Shown: positions 8,784-16,996 of the stretch, piece by piece
How the letters are laid out: every line of letters begins with the position of its first letter
Numbering within the stretch: position 1 is the stretch's first letter
Origin: Hyphomicrobium sp.
GTDB taxonomy: Bacteria; Pseudomonadota; Alphaproteobacteria; Rhizobiales; Hyphomicrobiaceae
Assembly: GCF_019753045.1 (NCBI RefSeq)
Contig: NZ_JAIELN010000002.1
Location: 372,001-436,000, forward strand
Reading direction: 5' to 3'
DNA length: 64,000 nt
Translations under genes and position numbers: made by a program
The notes under the pieces: model-generated
Databases searched by the model: none
Told to the model about the DNA's origin: nothing
Seen by the model: the letters and a program-made list of their open reading frames with translations, nothing else

Positions 8784-8799
8784 AGTATTCGCCATATAT

Positions 8800-8840
8800 C
8801 GCCCTGATGCCAAAAATGAGCATATATATCAGGCGTTTTT
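8800..8840 (+). terminator. possible terminator after the esterase gene
   Basis: CGCCCTGAT (8800-8808) can pair with ATCAGGCG (8828-8835) with one bulged C and is followed by TTTTT. The 19-nt loop is long, so the call is weak; it would serve the esterase transcript. Confidence 0.3.
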
Positions 8841-8942
8841 CATTGCATTCGATGCACGCAATTTTAAACATAGTGGATTCAAATACGATCCTGCCGGCGC
8901 TGAGACAGTCGCAAATAAATCGCCAAGCGAGGATCATCTCCA

Positions 8943-9569
8943 ATGTCATACATGCGCATTATGCTTGCAATTGTCCTGACCGGACTTGCTTTCCCCGCAG
9001 AGGGGATTTCCGCTTTCGCTGAAGACGCTATGCCGTCGCCCTCCGATGCAGCGTTTGCGCGTGAGCGCAACGCCGAGATCGACGCCTCGGTTGCTCGCGT
9101 CGAAGATCTACAGGCTGCCGACTTCGAACTCGCCCAGAACGCCGAAATTGAAAAGGCGTCCGCTGCATACGCTCAGGCGAAGTTCGAGCGCGAACGCAAC
9201 GACGAGATCAACGCATCCCTGGCCGCGGTTGCAAACCTGCGCGCTCGGGAAGCACAGGACGTCGCGGAAGCCGAATTCGAAAGTCGGCAAAACGCCGAAG
9301 CCGACGCCTCGATGGCTCGCGTTGCGGCTCTTCAGCAAGCGGAGTTCGAAAGCGACCGCAATCGTGAAATTGACGCCGCTATGGCCGCCTATCAGGACGC
9401 CAAATTCGCGGACGAACGCAATGCCGAGATCGCAGCGTCATTGGCCGCAGTCGAGACGGCGCGGCGGGAAGCGGAATTCGCAGCCGCGCGAAATGCGGAA
9501 ATCGAAATCTCGCTATCCGAGGTCAAGTCTCGCCAGGGATCCTTGGTGACCGGTAGCATCGCGCAATAA
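8943..9569 (+). CDS. exported coiled-coil repeat protein
   Basis: 208 residues: a signal peptide (about 1-26, ending SAFAEDA-like) then an almost entirely helical, Ala/Glu-rich body. The body is built of seven units, each starting with F and containing a xxRNAEI-type core (for example FARERNAEIDASVARV, FERERNDEINASLAAV, FADERNAEIAASLAAV). Unit lengths run 23, 20, 31, 23, 20, 24 and 22 residues, and units 1-3 resemble units 4-6 in order, so a three-unit block has been duplicated. It may form an amphipathic or coiled-coil rod in the periplasm or on the envelope. I do not know a named family. Confidence 0.7.
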   Translation: MSYMRIMLAIVLTGLAFPAEGISAFAEDAMPSPSDAAFARERNAEIDASVARVEDLQAADFELAQNAEIEKASAAYAQAKFERERNDEINASLAAVANLRAREAQDVAEAEFESRQNAEADASMARVAALQQAEFESDRNREIDAAMAAYQDAKFADERNAEIAASLAAVETARREAEFAAARNAEIEISLSEVKSRQGSLVTGSIAQ

Positions 9570-9654
9570 TAACGCATTAGCCGGCCTTCGCGATCAACGC
9601 CTGTCCAAGACCAACGTGCTGTCGGGCCTTGCGCGGGCCCGATTGTCCGGGATC

Positions 9655-10656
9655 TCAGATCCCCATCATCGTCATGATGCGTTCTACCGCGAGCGTCGGA
9701 AGAAGCGTGCCGTCGCGAACGGATTGTTCGATCTTCGGAAGCTCTGCCGCGACACTCGGATTGGCCCTCAGCGCACCCATGAGCCGGTCTTCGAGCATAT
9801 CGCGCATCCAGGACACGGCCTGAGATTGCCGGCGCGTTTCAAATTCGCCTGTCCCCGTCATCTTCTTCCGGTGGTCGAGAACCTTTGCCCAAAGCTCCTT
9901 CAGCCCACGGTTATCCCGTCCGGATACAGTCAAAACGGGCGGAAACCACGTCGCGCCATGCGGCGTGAAAATCTGCAGCGCATTTTTGTATTCGGCCGCC
10001 GCGCTTTCGGCGCGCTTGATGTTGTCGCCGTCCGCCTTGTTGATGGCGATCATGTCGGCAAGCTCGATGATGCCTTTCTTGATGCCTTGCAAATCGTCGC
10101 CGCCGCCCGAAAGCAGTAGCACCAGGAAGAAATCCACCATATCGGCGACGGCGACTTCGGACTGACCGACGCCCACCGTCTCGACGATGACGACATCGAA
10201 GCCTGCCGCTTCGACGAGCGCCATGGTCTCGCGCGTGCGCCGCGTCACGCCGCCGAGCGTGCCCGACGAAGGCGATGGCCGGATGAACGCATTCTTCTCC
10301 TGCGCGAGCGAACTCATGCGTGTCTTGTCGCCGAGGATCGAGCCGCCTGAGCGTTTGGAAGTCGGATCGATGGCGAGAACGGCGACCAGGTGCCCTTCGG
10401 CAAGCAGGTTCATCCCGAGCTGATCGATTGTCGTCGACTTGCCGACGCCGGGAACGCCGGTGATGCCGAGCCGCACGGCCTTGCCGGTTTTGGGCAGTAG
10501 CTCCTGCAGCACCTGCTGGGCGAGCCGGCCGTGGTCGGGGTTTGAGCTTTCCACAAGCGTTATGGCGCGAGCGAGAAGCGCCCGGTCGCCGTTGGCGATC
10601 CCCGAGACATAGTCGGCGACGGAAATTTTGTGGGCTGGGAGGGCGGTAACGGGCAT
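9655..10656 (-). CDS. meaB: methylmalonyl-CoA mutase-associated GTPase MeaB
   Basis: 333 residues from ATG 10656, the family's usual length. It has the Walker A motif GVPGVGKS (about 67-74), AIDPTSKRSGGSILGDKTRM, the switch region FIRPSPSSGTLGG, the Walker B-like VIVETVGVGQSE and the NKADGDN guanine-specificity motif: a G3E-type P-loop GTPase of the MeaB/ArgK group. These proteins load and protect B12-dependent acyl-CoA mutases, as in the ethylmalonyl-CoA pathway of methylotrophs. No mutase gene lies in this window. The gene is convergent with the repeat protein and divergent from the DUF900 lipoprotein. Confidence 0.92.
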   Translation of the reverse strand: MPVTALPAHKISVADYVSGIANGDRALLARAITLVESSNPDHGRLAQQVLQELLPKTGKAVRLGITGVPGVGKSTTIDQLGMNLLAEGHLVAVLAIDPTSKRSGGSILGDKTRMSSLAQEKNAFIRPSPSSGTLGGVTRRTRETMALVEAAGFDVVIVETVGVGQSEVAVADMVDFFLVLLLSGGGDDLQGIKKGIIELADMIAINKADGDNIKRAESAAAEYKNALQIFTPHGATWFPPVLTVSGRDNRGLKELWAKVLDHRKKMTGTGEFETRRQSQAVSWMRDMLEDRLMGALRANPSVAAELPKIEQSVRDGTLLPTLAVERIMTMMGI

Positions 10657-10833
10657 GGCTGCGAAGGTGAATCCTGTTCGTTCATCGGTGGAGACGATGG
10701 GCAGGAAAGACGCTTTCCCGCAAGCCGGGAATTCGACGCTCTTCCCCGTCACAATCTCATGCCATAGAGCCGGTTGCTTGGCGGCCGTAAGCTGCCTAGC
10801 TTGTGGCCGGGCCGCGTCCTAGGGGAGGGTAGC

Positions 10834-12570
10834 GTGATTTGGGTTGCTGAAGGCTGGCGTAGACCAGTGCGCCGGACGGGATTGGGGTTGACGATACTCG
10901 CAGCCTGCGGATTGCTCGCAGCCTGTAGCGAAGCTCCGAAAGTCGGCAAGGACCGTGCGGAGCCGCCGAGCCAGGCCCAGGAAAGCGCGCAGCCTCCCCC
11001 GCCGCCGGTAGCCAATGCGCCCGCAGCGCCGGAAGCGGCGCCGCCTCCCGAAGCGAAGCAACAAAGCGAAGATATGGGAGGAAGCAGGGACTCCGACTCC
11101 CAGACGGATGCCTACAAAAAGGACGAGGCGGAGCCCGGCTCCAGCTCGACGTTCGAGCATGAAGCCAACGGAGGGTCCGGTCCGAAAATTCCGTCCGTTA
11201 TCGGGGAAGGCCGGATCGGCGCTGGTGCTCCTTCGCCTTCGGCGGAAGAACCCAAAGAATCGGCGCCCCCGACTGAGGTTGAGCCTAAAGCGGTCGGCGC
11301 TGCTCCGCCTCCGCCGCCGGAACCGTCCGAGCCGGCCGGTGGCGCTGCACCGCCGGAGCCTCCGGCGGCTTCCGCCGAAGCACCAGCCCCTAAGCCCCGC
11401 GCGAGCTATGCGCAGCCGCCCGCGCCATCGGCTGCCATGCCGGCTCCGCCGCCTCCGCCCGCTCCGGCCGCCGTTGTGCCGCCGCCCGCAGCGCCTTCCG
11501 CCGCTGCACGCGCTGCGATCGAGAGCGATCCTTCGAAGAAGTTCAAAGTCGTTCCGGTCTTCTATGGAACCGATCGGGCTATCGAGCCTGATCCGGCCCG
11601 CCTGCAATTCGGATCGGAGCGGGGTCACAAACTGCAATTAGGGCGCGCGCTTATCTCAGTTCCTCTCAGCCATAAGGTGCCGCATATCGAGCGGCCGACG
11701 GTCTACGAGATCCCGTATTTCAAATACAAGATTTACGAAGAGAAAGAGGACCCGAACAAGCATTTCACGCTGCAGGAAATTAAGAGCCTCACGGAAGAGC
11801 AGATGCTAGCGCTCGTCAAAGAGCAGCTCGCGAAGTCCTCGACGTTCAAGGATCACGCCTTCGTCTTCGTGCACGGCTTCAACACGTCCTTCGACTGCGC
11901 CCTCTATCGGACCGCGCAGATCACATACGACCTCGGCTTCGACGGCGTGCCGTTCGTCTACAGTTGGCCCTCTGGCGGCAAGGTCGCGAGCTATACCTAT
12001 GATCGCGGCAGCGTCGAACAGGCGGAGCCGCGGCTCGCTGAATTTCTGACGATGGTCATTCAGAAGAGCGGCGCGAAATCCATCAGCCTCATAGCGCATT
12101 CGATGGGTAACGAGCTGTTGCTGCGTGTGCTGGAAAGGCTGAAGCCCAAAATTCCAAACGGTGTGGTGATCAGCCAAGTCATTCTCGCGGCGCCCGACGT
12201 CGACCGCGATAAGTTCAATATCATCGCCCGCGAGATTTCGAGTTTTGCGAGGGGCGTAACGCTCTATGCGGCGTCCAACGATCGCGCTCTCGGTTATTCG
12301 GCGCGGTTCTGGGGCGGCGTTCCGCGCGCTGGCGATATTCCAAAAGACGGACCGTTGATCATTCCGGGCGTCGACACCATCGACGTGACGGCAGTATCGA
12401 CGGACGCGCTCGGCCTCAACCACTCGGGCTATGCGGAAAATCCCGCCTTGCTCGACGACGTCAAAGCGCTCGTCTCATTGGGAATCCGTCCGCCGGACAA
12501 ACGCTTGAAAAGCATTTTGGCGGTGGAGTCGGCGGCTGGAACCTTCTGGCGATTTCAGGCGACCAATTGA
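10834..12570 (+). CDS. lipoprotein alpha/beta hydrolase (DUF900)
   Basis: 578 residues starting at GTG 10834, chosen because AGGGGAGGG lies just upstream and because the resulting N-terminus is a lipoprotein signal: basic residues, a hydrophobic core and the lipobox LLAAC. Residues about 35-245 are a low-complexity Pro/Ala/Glu linker. Residues about 255-560 form the DUF900 hydrolase: FYGTDRAIEPD, then VFVHGFNTSFDCALYRTAQI, the nucleophile elbow LIAHSMGNELL, AAPDVDRDKF and a late histidine in LNHSGYAENP. The domain is probably tethered to a membrane and held away from it by the linker; substrate unknown. Confidence 0.85.
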   Translation: MIWVAEGWRRPVRRTGLGLTILAACGLLAACSEAPKVGKDRAEPPSQAQESAQPPPPPVANAPAAPEAAPPPEAKQQSEDMGGSRDSDSQTDAYKKDEAEPGSSSTFEHEANGGSGPKIPSVIGEGRIGAGAPSPSAEEPKESAPPTEVEPKAVGAAPPPPPEPSEPAGGAAPPEPPAASAEAPAPKPRASYAQPPAPSAAMPAPPPPPAPAAVVPPPAAPSAAARAAIESDPSKKFKVVPVFYGTDRAIEPDPARLQFGSERGHKLQLGRALISVPLSHKVPHIERPTVYEIPYFKYKIYEEKEDPNKHFTLQEIKSLTEEQMLALVKEQLAKSSTFKDHAFVFVHGFNTSFDCALYRTAQITYDLGFDGVPFVYSWPSGGKVASYTYDRGSVEQAEPRLAEFLTMVIQKSGAKSISLIAHSMGNELLLRVLERLKPKIPNGVVISQVILAAPDVDRDKFNIIAREISSFARGVTLYAASNDRALGYSARFWGGVPRAGDIPKDGPLIIPGVDTIDVTAVSTDALGLNHSGYAENPALLDDVKALVSLGIRPPDKRLKSILAVESAAGTFWRFQATN

Positions 12571-12645
12571 GTTTCCCGCAACTGAGGCTCCGATGACCGG
12601 GGCCTCAGTAAGGGACAACCTAGTAACTCGGTAAAAACAACAGGC

Positions 12646-12855
12646 TCACCCCTGCCGGCGTTTATTGCCGATGGCGGCTCTGTGCGATGGGCTATCATCC
12701 CGTTCCGAGTGGTGTCTCCGCTCTGAAACCGTAATGCCGTAAAATAGCAGCGCCCCGAGAATTATGGGCGCCCCAATGACGGACAGCAGCAAAAGCAATT
12801 CGTTCAAATATTGGTCCACGGCCCAGATCTCCAGACCAAATTTCCACCCGACCAT
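12646..12855 (-). CDS. small single-pass membrane protein
   Basis: 69 residues from ATG 12855. One hydrophobic segment (LLLLLSVIGAPIILGALLFYG, residues about 19-39) is followed by a charged His/Arg-rich tail. Short proteins of this shape, with an LGAPI/LGGPI transmembrane core and a basic tail, recur in Alphaproteobacteria without assigned function. There is no good Shine-Dalgarno and longer in-frame starts exist up to 12960, so the N-terminus is uncertain. Confidence 0.4.
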   Translation of the reverse strand: MVGWKFGLEIWAVDQYLNELLLLLSVIGAPIILGALLFYGITVSERRHHSERDDSPSHRAAIGNKRRQG

Positions 12856-12953
12856 AAAACACAGCCGAAACCCCAAAAGTTCCTGTCCGTTCGCTCGCTC
12901 CGGGAAGCATCTGCCAGCGCGACGAAGCATAACGAACACATCCGTCAAAACCG

Positions 12954-12979
12954 GGAACACTGGCTGCGCGGCGGCGGTT
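12954..12979 (+). promoter_or_regulatory. sigma-EcfG-type promoter of the DUF4142 gene
   Basis: GGAAC (12954-12958), 17 nt, then GGTT (12976-12979). Alphaproteobacterial general-stress sigma factors recognise GGAAC-N16/17-CGTT; the -10 differs at the first base. The element is 38 nt upstream of the ATG. Confidence 0.45.
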
Positions 12980-13017
12980 ACGAGCCCACAGGTCGAATGA
13001 CCATAGGAGAGATCGAT

Positions 13018-13527
13018 ATGAGAGTAATTTTAACAATCATCGCAATGGGCTTTGCGTTGCCGGTGCTCGCCGCGGATGACCCAAGTCAGACCAGGGACTT
13101 CGTATCCAACGCGACGGTCGGCAATAAATTCGAAATCGACACAAGCGAGCTTGCATTGAAATACGGAAGGTCACCCGAGGTGCAAAGCTTTGCGCATCAA
13201 ATGATCACCGATCATACGAAGGCCGGGGAGGACCTGAAGAAGGCGCTCGGCGAGGCCAAGATAGAACCGCCCGAGAATGCACTCGATATGACGCACGAAG
13301 CTAAATACGCGAAGCTTCGCCTCTTCACGACCAAAGAAGGCTTCGACTCCGCTTACGCATATGATCAGCTGAAAGCTCACGAGGACGCGGTCGCTAAGTT
13401 CAAGGATTATGCCGCGAACGGACCGACTCCTCAGGTGAAGGCCTTTGCCGTCGCATTGTTGCCAACACTCGAGCATCATCTGACGATGGCCAAAGATCTC
13501 AATGATAAGATGCGCTCACACAGCTAG
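13018..13527 (+). CDS. exported DUF4142 protein
   Basis: 169 residues from ATG 13018, which has AGGAGAGATCG in front. An N-terminal signal peptide (MRVILTIIAMGFALPVLAAD) precedes a ferritin-like four-helix DUF4142 domain with FVSNATVGNKFEIDTSELAL, VQSFAHQMITDHTKAGEDL and a C-terminal LLPTLEHHLTMAKDLND. These secreted proteins are widespread in rhizobia-like bacteria and are often stress-induced, in line with the EcfG-type promoter upstream. The biochemical role is unknown. Confidence 0.85.
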   Translation: MRVILTIIAMGFALPVLAADDPSQTRDFVSNATVGNKFEIDTSELALKYGRSPEVQSFAHQMITDHTKAGEDLKKALGEAKIEPPENALDMTHEAKYAKLRLFTTKEGFDSAYAYDQLKAHEDAVAKFKDYAANGPTPQVKAFAVALLPTLEHHLTMAKDLNDKMRSHS

Positions 13528-13560
13528 CGGTGAAGAGATTTTTAAGAGCACTCAAATTGC

Positions 13561-13599
13561 AAAATTAAAAAAGGCCCCGAAGTGGGAAGCTTCGGGGCC
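13561..13599 (-). terminator. intrinsic terminator, minus strand
   Basis: A 10-bp stem GGCCCCGAAG / CTTCGGGGCC (13599-13590 with 13582-13573) is followed on the minus strand by TTTTTTAATTTT. On the plus strand there is no T-run, so it does not primarily serve the DUF4142 gene even though it lies 46 nt after its stop. Confidence 0.8.
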
Positions 13600-13640
13600 A
13601 AGACAATATCATCTAATGAATGTACGGGAGCGTACAATAG
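13561..13640 (-). ncRNA. candidate small RNA with C-rich loops
   Basis: Read on the minus strand, a hairpin TGTACG-CTCC-CGTACA (13636 to 13621) is followed after 21 nt by a strong intrinsic terminator with loop CTTCCCA. Both loops expose pyrimidine stretches complementary to Shine-Dalgarno sequences. No convincing gene lies on this strand directly upstream: a 68-codon frame at 13770-13976 has no recognisable product. No clear -35/-10 was found, so the 5' end is a guess. Confidence 0.4.
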
Positions 13641-13994
13641 AAAAACCCTAAAACAACAGCTCCGATTCGGCAATCGCCGACGTCGATCTCGGCGCCGATA
13701 CGCACGCGATTTAGCGGCTATTTTGGCCGGTTTTCTCGGATTTCAACATTCAACGTTCTTGCGCATATTTCACGCGTGCATTGAAGCCGCTTTTGACTGC
13801 CATAGCGCCAAGCAACCTACGTCCGCTTCCGTCATCGCGAACGATGCAATCTGCTCGTCTCGTAGGAAATGCCCGGCGCACGTTGCGAGCCAAGCAGAGC
13901 CAATATCAAAGCCGGAAGCAATTTCGCCTTCTTGTGTGATTGAGTGAATGCCCGCTAGTACGTGGGAGGATCGCAATCATGAGATAGGCATGCC

Positions 13995-14924
13995 GTGAGT
14001 AAGCTTGACGATGTCGTCAAAGAAATCGCTGACGAGATGCGGCGCAGGCCCGAACGGGGAGAAGTCGCAACCTACATTCCCGAATTGGCGCGCGTTGACC
14101 CAAAAGCCTTCGGCATCGCCGTCATCGACGCCGAAGGAAACGTCGCAGCCGCTGGCGACGCCGATACGCCGTTTTCAATTCAAAGCATCTCGAAGGTGTT
14201 CACGCTGACGCTTGCTTTAGGAAAGGTCGGCGACAGGCTTTGGAAGCGGGTCGGCCGCGAACCGTCAGGAAGCCCCTTCAACTCTATCGTCCAGCTCGAA
14301 AACGAGAAGGGCATTCCGCGAAACCCCTTTATCAATGCCGGCGCGATCGCCGTGACGGATCTGATCCTCTCCGGCCATTTGCCCCGTGAGGCGCTGGGCG
14401 AAATCCTGAGGTTCATGCAGTTCCTGGCCGATGATTCGACCATAACAATCGATCAGCAGGTGGCGGCCTCCGAGCAGCGCACCGGCTTCCGCAACGCCGC
14501 GCTCGCCAATTACATGAAGTCCTTCGGACACCTCGATAACCCCGTCGACTTCACGCTCGGGGTCTACTTTCACCACTGCGCCATCGCGATGTCTTGCAGA
14601 CAATTGGCCATGGCCGGACGCTTTCTTGCACAATTTGGCAGCAATCCGTCCACCGGACATGCAGTTGTGCAGCCAGAGAGGGCGCGTCGGATTAACGCTC
14701 TCATGCTGACCTGCGGCCATTACGACGGATCGGGCGAATTCGCCTACCGCGTCGGCCTGCCGGGCAAGAGCGGGGTAGGCGGCGGCATCCTGGCAGTGGC
14801 TCCCGGCAAGGCCTCAATTGCCGTCTGGTCGCCCGGATTGGATACGACAGGCAACTCGCGGCTGGGGCAGATTGCACTCGAGCATCTTACCCACCGGATG
14901 GGCTGGTCGATCTTCGGTGCGTGA
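13995..14924 (+). CDS. glsA: glutaminase
   Basis: 309 residues starting at GTG 13995, the length of bacterial class B glutaminases. It converts glutamine to glutamate and ammonia in the cytoplasm. Conserved blocks are [19 protein letters not shown], the SxxK catalytic pair in SIQSISKVF (S64, K67), [29 protein letters not shown], a CSGN-equivalent region near the middle and the final [18 protein letters not shown]. The gene lies a kilobase from the glutamine synthetase on the same strand, so opposite halves of the glutamine cycle sit together. Confidence 0.95.
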   Translation: MSKLDDVVKEIADEMRRRPERGEVATYIPELARVDPKAFGIAVIDAEGNVAAAGDADTPFSIQSISKVFTLTLALGKVGDRLWKRVGREPSGSPFNSIVQLENEKGIPRNPFINAGAIAVTDLILSGHLPREALGEILRFMQFLADDSTITIDQQVAASEQRTGFRNAALANYMKSFGHLDNPVDFTLGVYFHHCAIAMSCRQLAMAGRFLAQFGSNPSTGHAVVQPERARRINALMLTCGHYDGSGEFAYRVGLPGKSGVGGGILAVAPGKASIAVWSPGLDTTGNSRLGQIALEHLTHRMGWSIFGA

Positions 14925-15181
14925 GGATTAGGCGAAGGGCCGGCGCGATGCATTGTGCTTCGACGCGCCCGAATTTTTTCGCGCGCAGGTTCTCGCAGTG
15001 CAGGGGGAGTTACGAGAGAACCGTTGGGCTGGAAGTGGCCAGAATATAAACCGTTTTGGTGACCGGGCGGCAATCAGCGCCCACCGCGCGGGGAAGGGCC
15101 AAAAACGCCTTTCCCGCGGTATCGATCAGTGTCTGCAGTCGATGGAATTCACGTTACGCATGACGCCTACAAACTTCGAGC

Positions 15182-15382
15182 TCAGCTCCAACGCACCAGT
15201 TCGGCGTCTTCTTCAATGGCCGCTTCGTGATACCAGCAGCTGCCAAACTCGACGTGTCGCGCGAGCCGGTAGGGCACGATTGCGGAAGCCTTCTTGACGA
15301 GCCGTTGTCCGTGTAGGGACGCACGTCCGCCTCTCGGGAATTGGTAGATCTTTGCCGTTTGTCGATACTGGATCTCGGTCAT
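15182..15382 (-). CDS. DUF2735 protein
   Basis: 66 residues from ATG 15382, chosen because GGAGAGACAAGA precedes it. TAKIYQFPRGGRASLHGQR and FGSCWYHEAAIEEDAE are the two signature blocks of DUF2735, a short cytoplasmic family of Hyphomicrobiales of unknown function. In this order these genes are often found next to a type II glutamine synthetase gene, as here, where the two are divergent across a 468-nt region holding an NtrC-like site. A role linked to nitrogen status is an inference from that context. Confidence 0.85.
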   Translation of the reverse strand: MTEIQYRQTAKIYQFPRGGRASLHGQRLVKKASAIVPYRLARHVEFGSCWYHEAAIEEDAELVRWS

Positions 15383-15476
15383 TCTTGTCTCTCCAAGCCT
15401 CACCGGCCGCACGGCGCAACCGGTTCGGCATCCATTTTCGCCTGATTATGCTGATGCCTCAATAAAAATCAGCAGT

Positions 15477-15493
15477 TGCACATATTATGGGCA
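15477..15493. promoter_or_regulatory. NtrC-like binding site
   Basis: TGCAC (15477-15481), 7 nt, GGGCA (15489-15493) matches the NtrC dyad TGCAC-N7-GTGCA at nine of ten positions. It lies between the divergent DUF2735 and glnII genes. I did not find a sigma-54 promoter of good quality beside it (the best minus-strand candidate near 15414-15429 has GC instead of the invariant GG). Confidence 0.45.
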
Positions 15494-15612
15494 TGCTTGG
15501 TTTTGTGTCTTTGGATAGCATCCGTGCCGTGGTGAACGCGCTTTGCAACCGCCGTGTTCCGCCACATCTCGCCAGGCTTCGTAATGAACCTGCATCACAT
15601 GAGGGAGAATGA

Positions 15613-15813
15613 ATGCTGACCGGCGTGGCTCAGGTTGAGAGCAAGAGCCTCTACCCCGGGCGAGCGTTCGCAAGCGTTTCTCGATCGACCGTTGCTGCCC
15701 GCTGGCGGCTTCAGGACGGCCCCTCGGTTGAAGCAGCTTCTCGCGCATTCGTGGCGCGCCCCGCCGTTTCGGGCGCCCGCGGCCAAGCGTGCCGGCGGCA
15801 GCGCACGCAGTAG
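15613..15813 (+). CDS. possible 66-aa leader ORF before glnII
   Basis: ATG 15613 has GAGGGAGAA just upstream and opens a 66-codon frame ending 37 nt before glnII. The product is Ala/Arg-rich with no domain or signal. The good ribosome-binding site is the only support; it could be an upstream ORF or chance. Confidence 0.25.
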   Translation: MLTGVAQVESKSLYPGRAFASVSRSTVAARWRLQDGPSVEAASRAFVARPAVSGARGQACRRQRTQ

Positions 15814-15850
15814 GGAATTCTCAGACGTCAAACTTAGGGAGCACTAAAGA

Positions 15851-16888
15851 ATGACGAAGTATAAGCTCGAGTACATCTGGCTCGATGGTTACACGCCGGT
15901 TCCGAACCTGCGTGGCAAGACGCAGATCAAGGAATACAGTGCATTCCCTGATCTCGCTGATCTCCCGCTCTGGGGTTTCGATGGCAGCTCGACCATGCAG
16001 GCCGAGGGCCACAGCTCCGACTGCGTTCTGAAGCCCGTCGCTCACTATCCCGATCCCGCTCGCACGAACGGCGTGCTCGTCATGTGCGAAGTCATGATGC
16101 CGGACGGCAAGACGCCTCATGCTTCGAACAAGCGCGCAACCATTCTCGATGATAGCGGCGCCTGGTTCGGCTTCGAGCAGGAATACTTCTTCTACAAAAA
16201 TGGCCGTCCGCTCGGCTTCCCTGAGACCGGCTATCCGGCTCCGCAGGGGCCGTACTATACGGGCGTCGGCTACAAGAACGTCGGCGACGTCGCGCGCAAA
16301 ATCGTTGAAGAGCATCTCGATCTCTGCCTCGCCGCTGGCATCAACCACGAAGGCATCAACGCCGAAGTCGCGAAGGGCCAGTGGGAATTCCAGATTTTCG
16401 GCAAGGGCTCCAAGAAGGCCGCTGACGAAATGTGGATCGCGCGTTACCTGCTGCTCCGCCTCACGGAGAAGTACGGCATCGACATCGAATTCCACTGCAA
16501 GCCGCTCGGCGACACCGACTGGAACGGCTCGGGCATGCACGCCAACTTCTCGACCGAGTACATGCGTACGGTCGGCGGCAAGGAGTACTTCGAGAGCCTG
16601 ATGAAGGCCTTCGACAAGAACATCGATGAACACATCGCGGTTTACGGTCCGGACAACCATATGCGCCTGACCGGCAAGCACGAGACGGCGCCGTGGAACA
16701 AATTCAGCTACGGCGTTGCAGATCGTGGCGCTTCGATCCGCGTGCCGCACTCGTTCGTCAACAACGGCTACAAGGGTTACCTCGAGGATCGCCGTCCGAA
16801 CTCGCAGGGCGACCCATACCAGATCGCTTCGCAGATCCTGAAGACGATCTCCGAAGTACCGGCTGGCGCCGTCGCAAAGGCAGCTTAA
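15851..16888 (+). CDS. glnII: glutamine synthetase type II
   Basis: 345 residues, the size of bacterial GSII (the eukaryote-like form), not the ~470-residue GSI. It condenses glutamate and ammonia to glutamine with ATP. Seen: the beta-grasp segment LPLWGFDGSSTMQAEGHSSD, the metal-ligand region WFGFEQEYFFYKNGRPLGFP, AGINHEGINAEVAKGQWEFQ, the ATP-site segment NGSGMHANFST and the glutamate-site ADRGASIRVPHSF. GSII of rhizobia is not adenylylated and is controlled transcriptionally by NtrC, consistent with the NtrC-like site upstream. A GC-rich hairpin follows the stop. Confidence 0.96.
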   Translation: MTKYKLEYIWLDGYTPVPNLRGKTQIKEYSAFPDLADLPLWGFDGSSTMQAEGHSSDCVLKPVAHYPDPARTNGVLVMCEVMMPDGKTPHASNKRATILDDSGAWFGFEQEYFFYKNGRPLGFPETGYPAPQGPYYTGVGYKNVGDVARKIVEEHLDLCLAAGINHEGINAEVAKGQWEFQIFGKGSKKAADEMWIARYLLLRLTEKYGIDIEFHCKPLGDTDWNGSGMHANFSTEYMRTVGGKEYFESLMKAFDKNIDEHIAVYGPDNHMRLTGKHETAPWNKFSYGVADRGASIRVPHSFVNNGYKGYLEDRRPNSQGDPYQIASQILKTISEVPAGAVAKAA

Positions 16889-16897
16889 GTCTCTCAA

Positions 16898-16929
16898 TCA
16901 CGGCGCCGGCTCACCAGTCGGCGCCGTGA
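16898..16929 (+). terminator. terminator of glnII
   Basis: An 11-bp perfect stem TCACGGCGCCG / CGGCGCCGTGA with a 10-nt loop starts 10 nt after the glnII stop. The downstream sequence CTCTATC is only weakly T-rich, so it may slow rather than fully stop transcription. Confidence 0.5.
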
Positions 16930-16996
16930 CTCTATCTGGATCGGCTCGGCCGATAAGCACGCTTCGCATTTTGCATCCGGCTACACGGCGCAGTCC

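Noticed and set aside
13573-13599. GC hairpin as terminator of the DUF4142 gene
   Set aside because: The T-run lies on the minus-strand side; on the plus strand the stem is followed by AAGACAATATC.
13770-13976. A 68-codon minus-strand frame before the 13599 terminator
   Set aside because: No ribosome-binding site, domain or signal peptide; kept only as an alternative source of the terminated transcript.
15414-15520. Sigma-54 promoter for glnII or DUF2735
   Set aside because: Candidates lack the invariant GG-N10-GC pair or have wrong spacing in both directions.
15821-16897. A 358-codon minus-strand frame
   Set aside because: Antisense to glnII; no start signal and no family motif.
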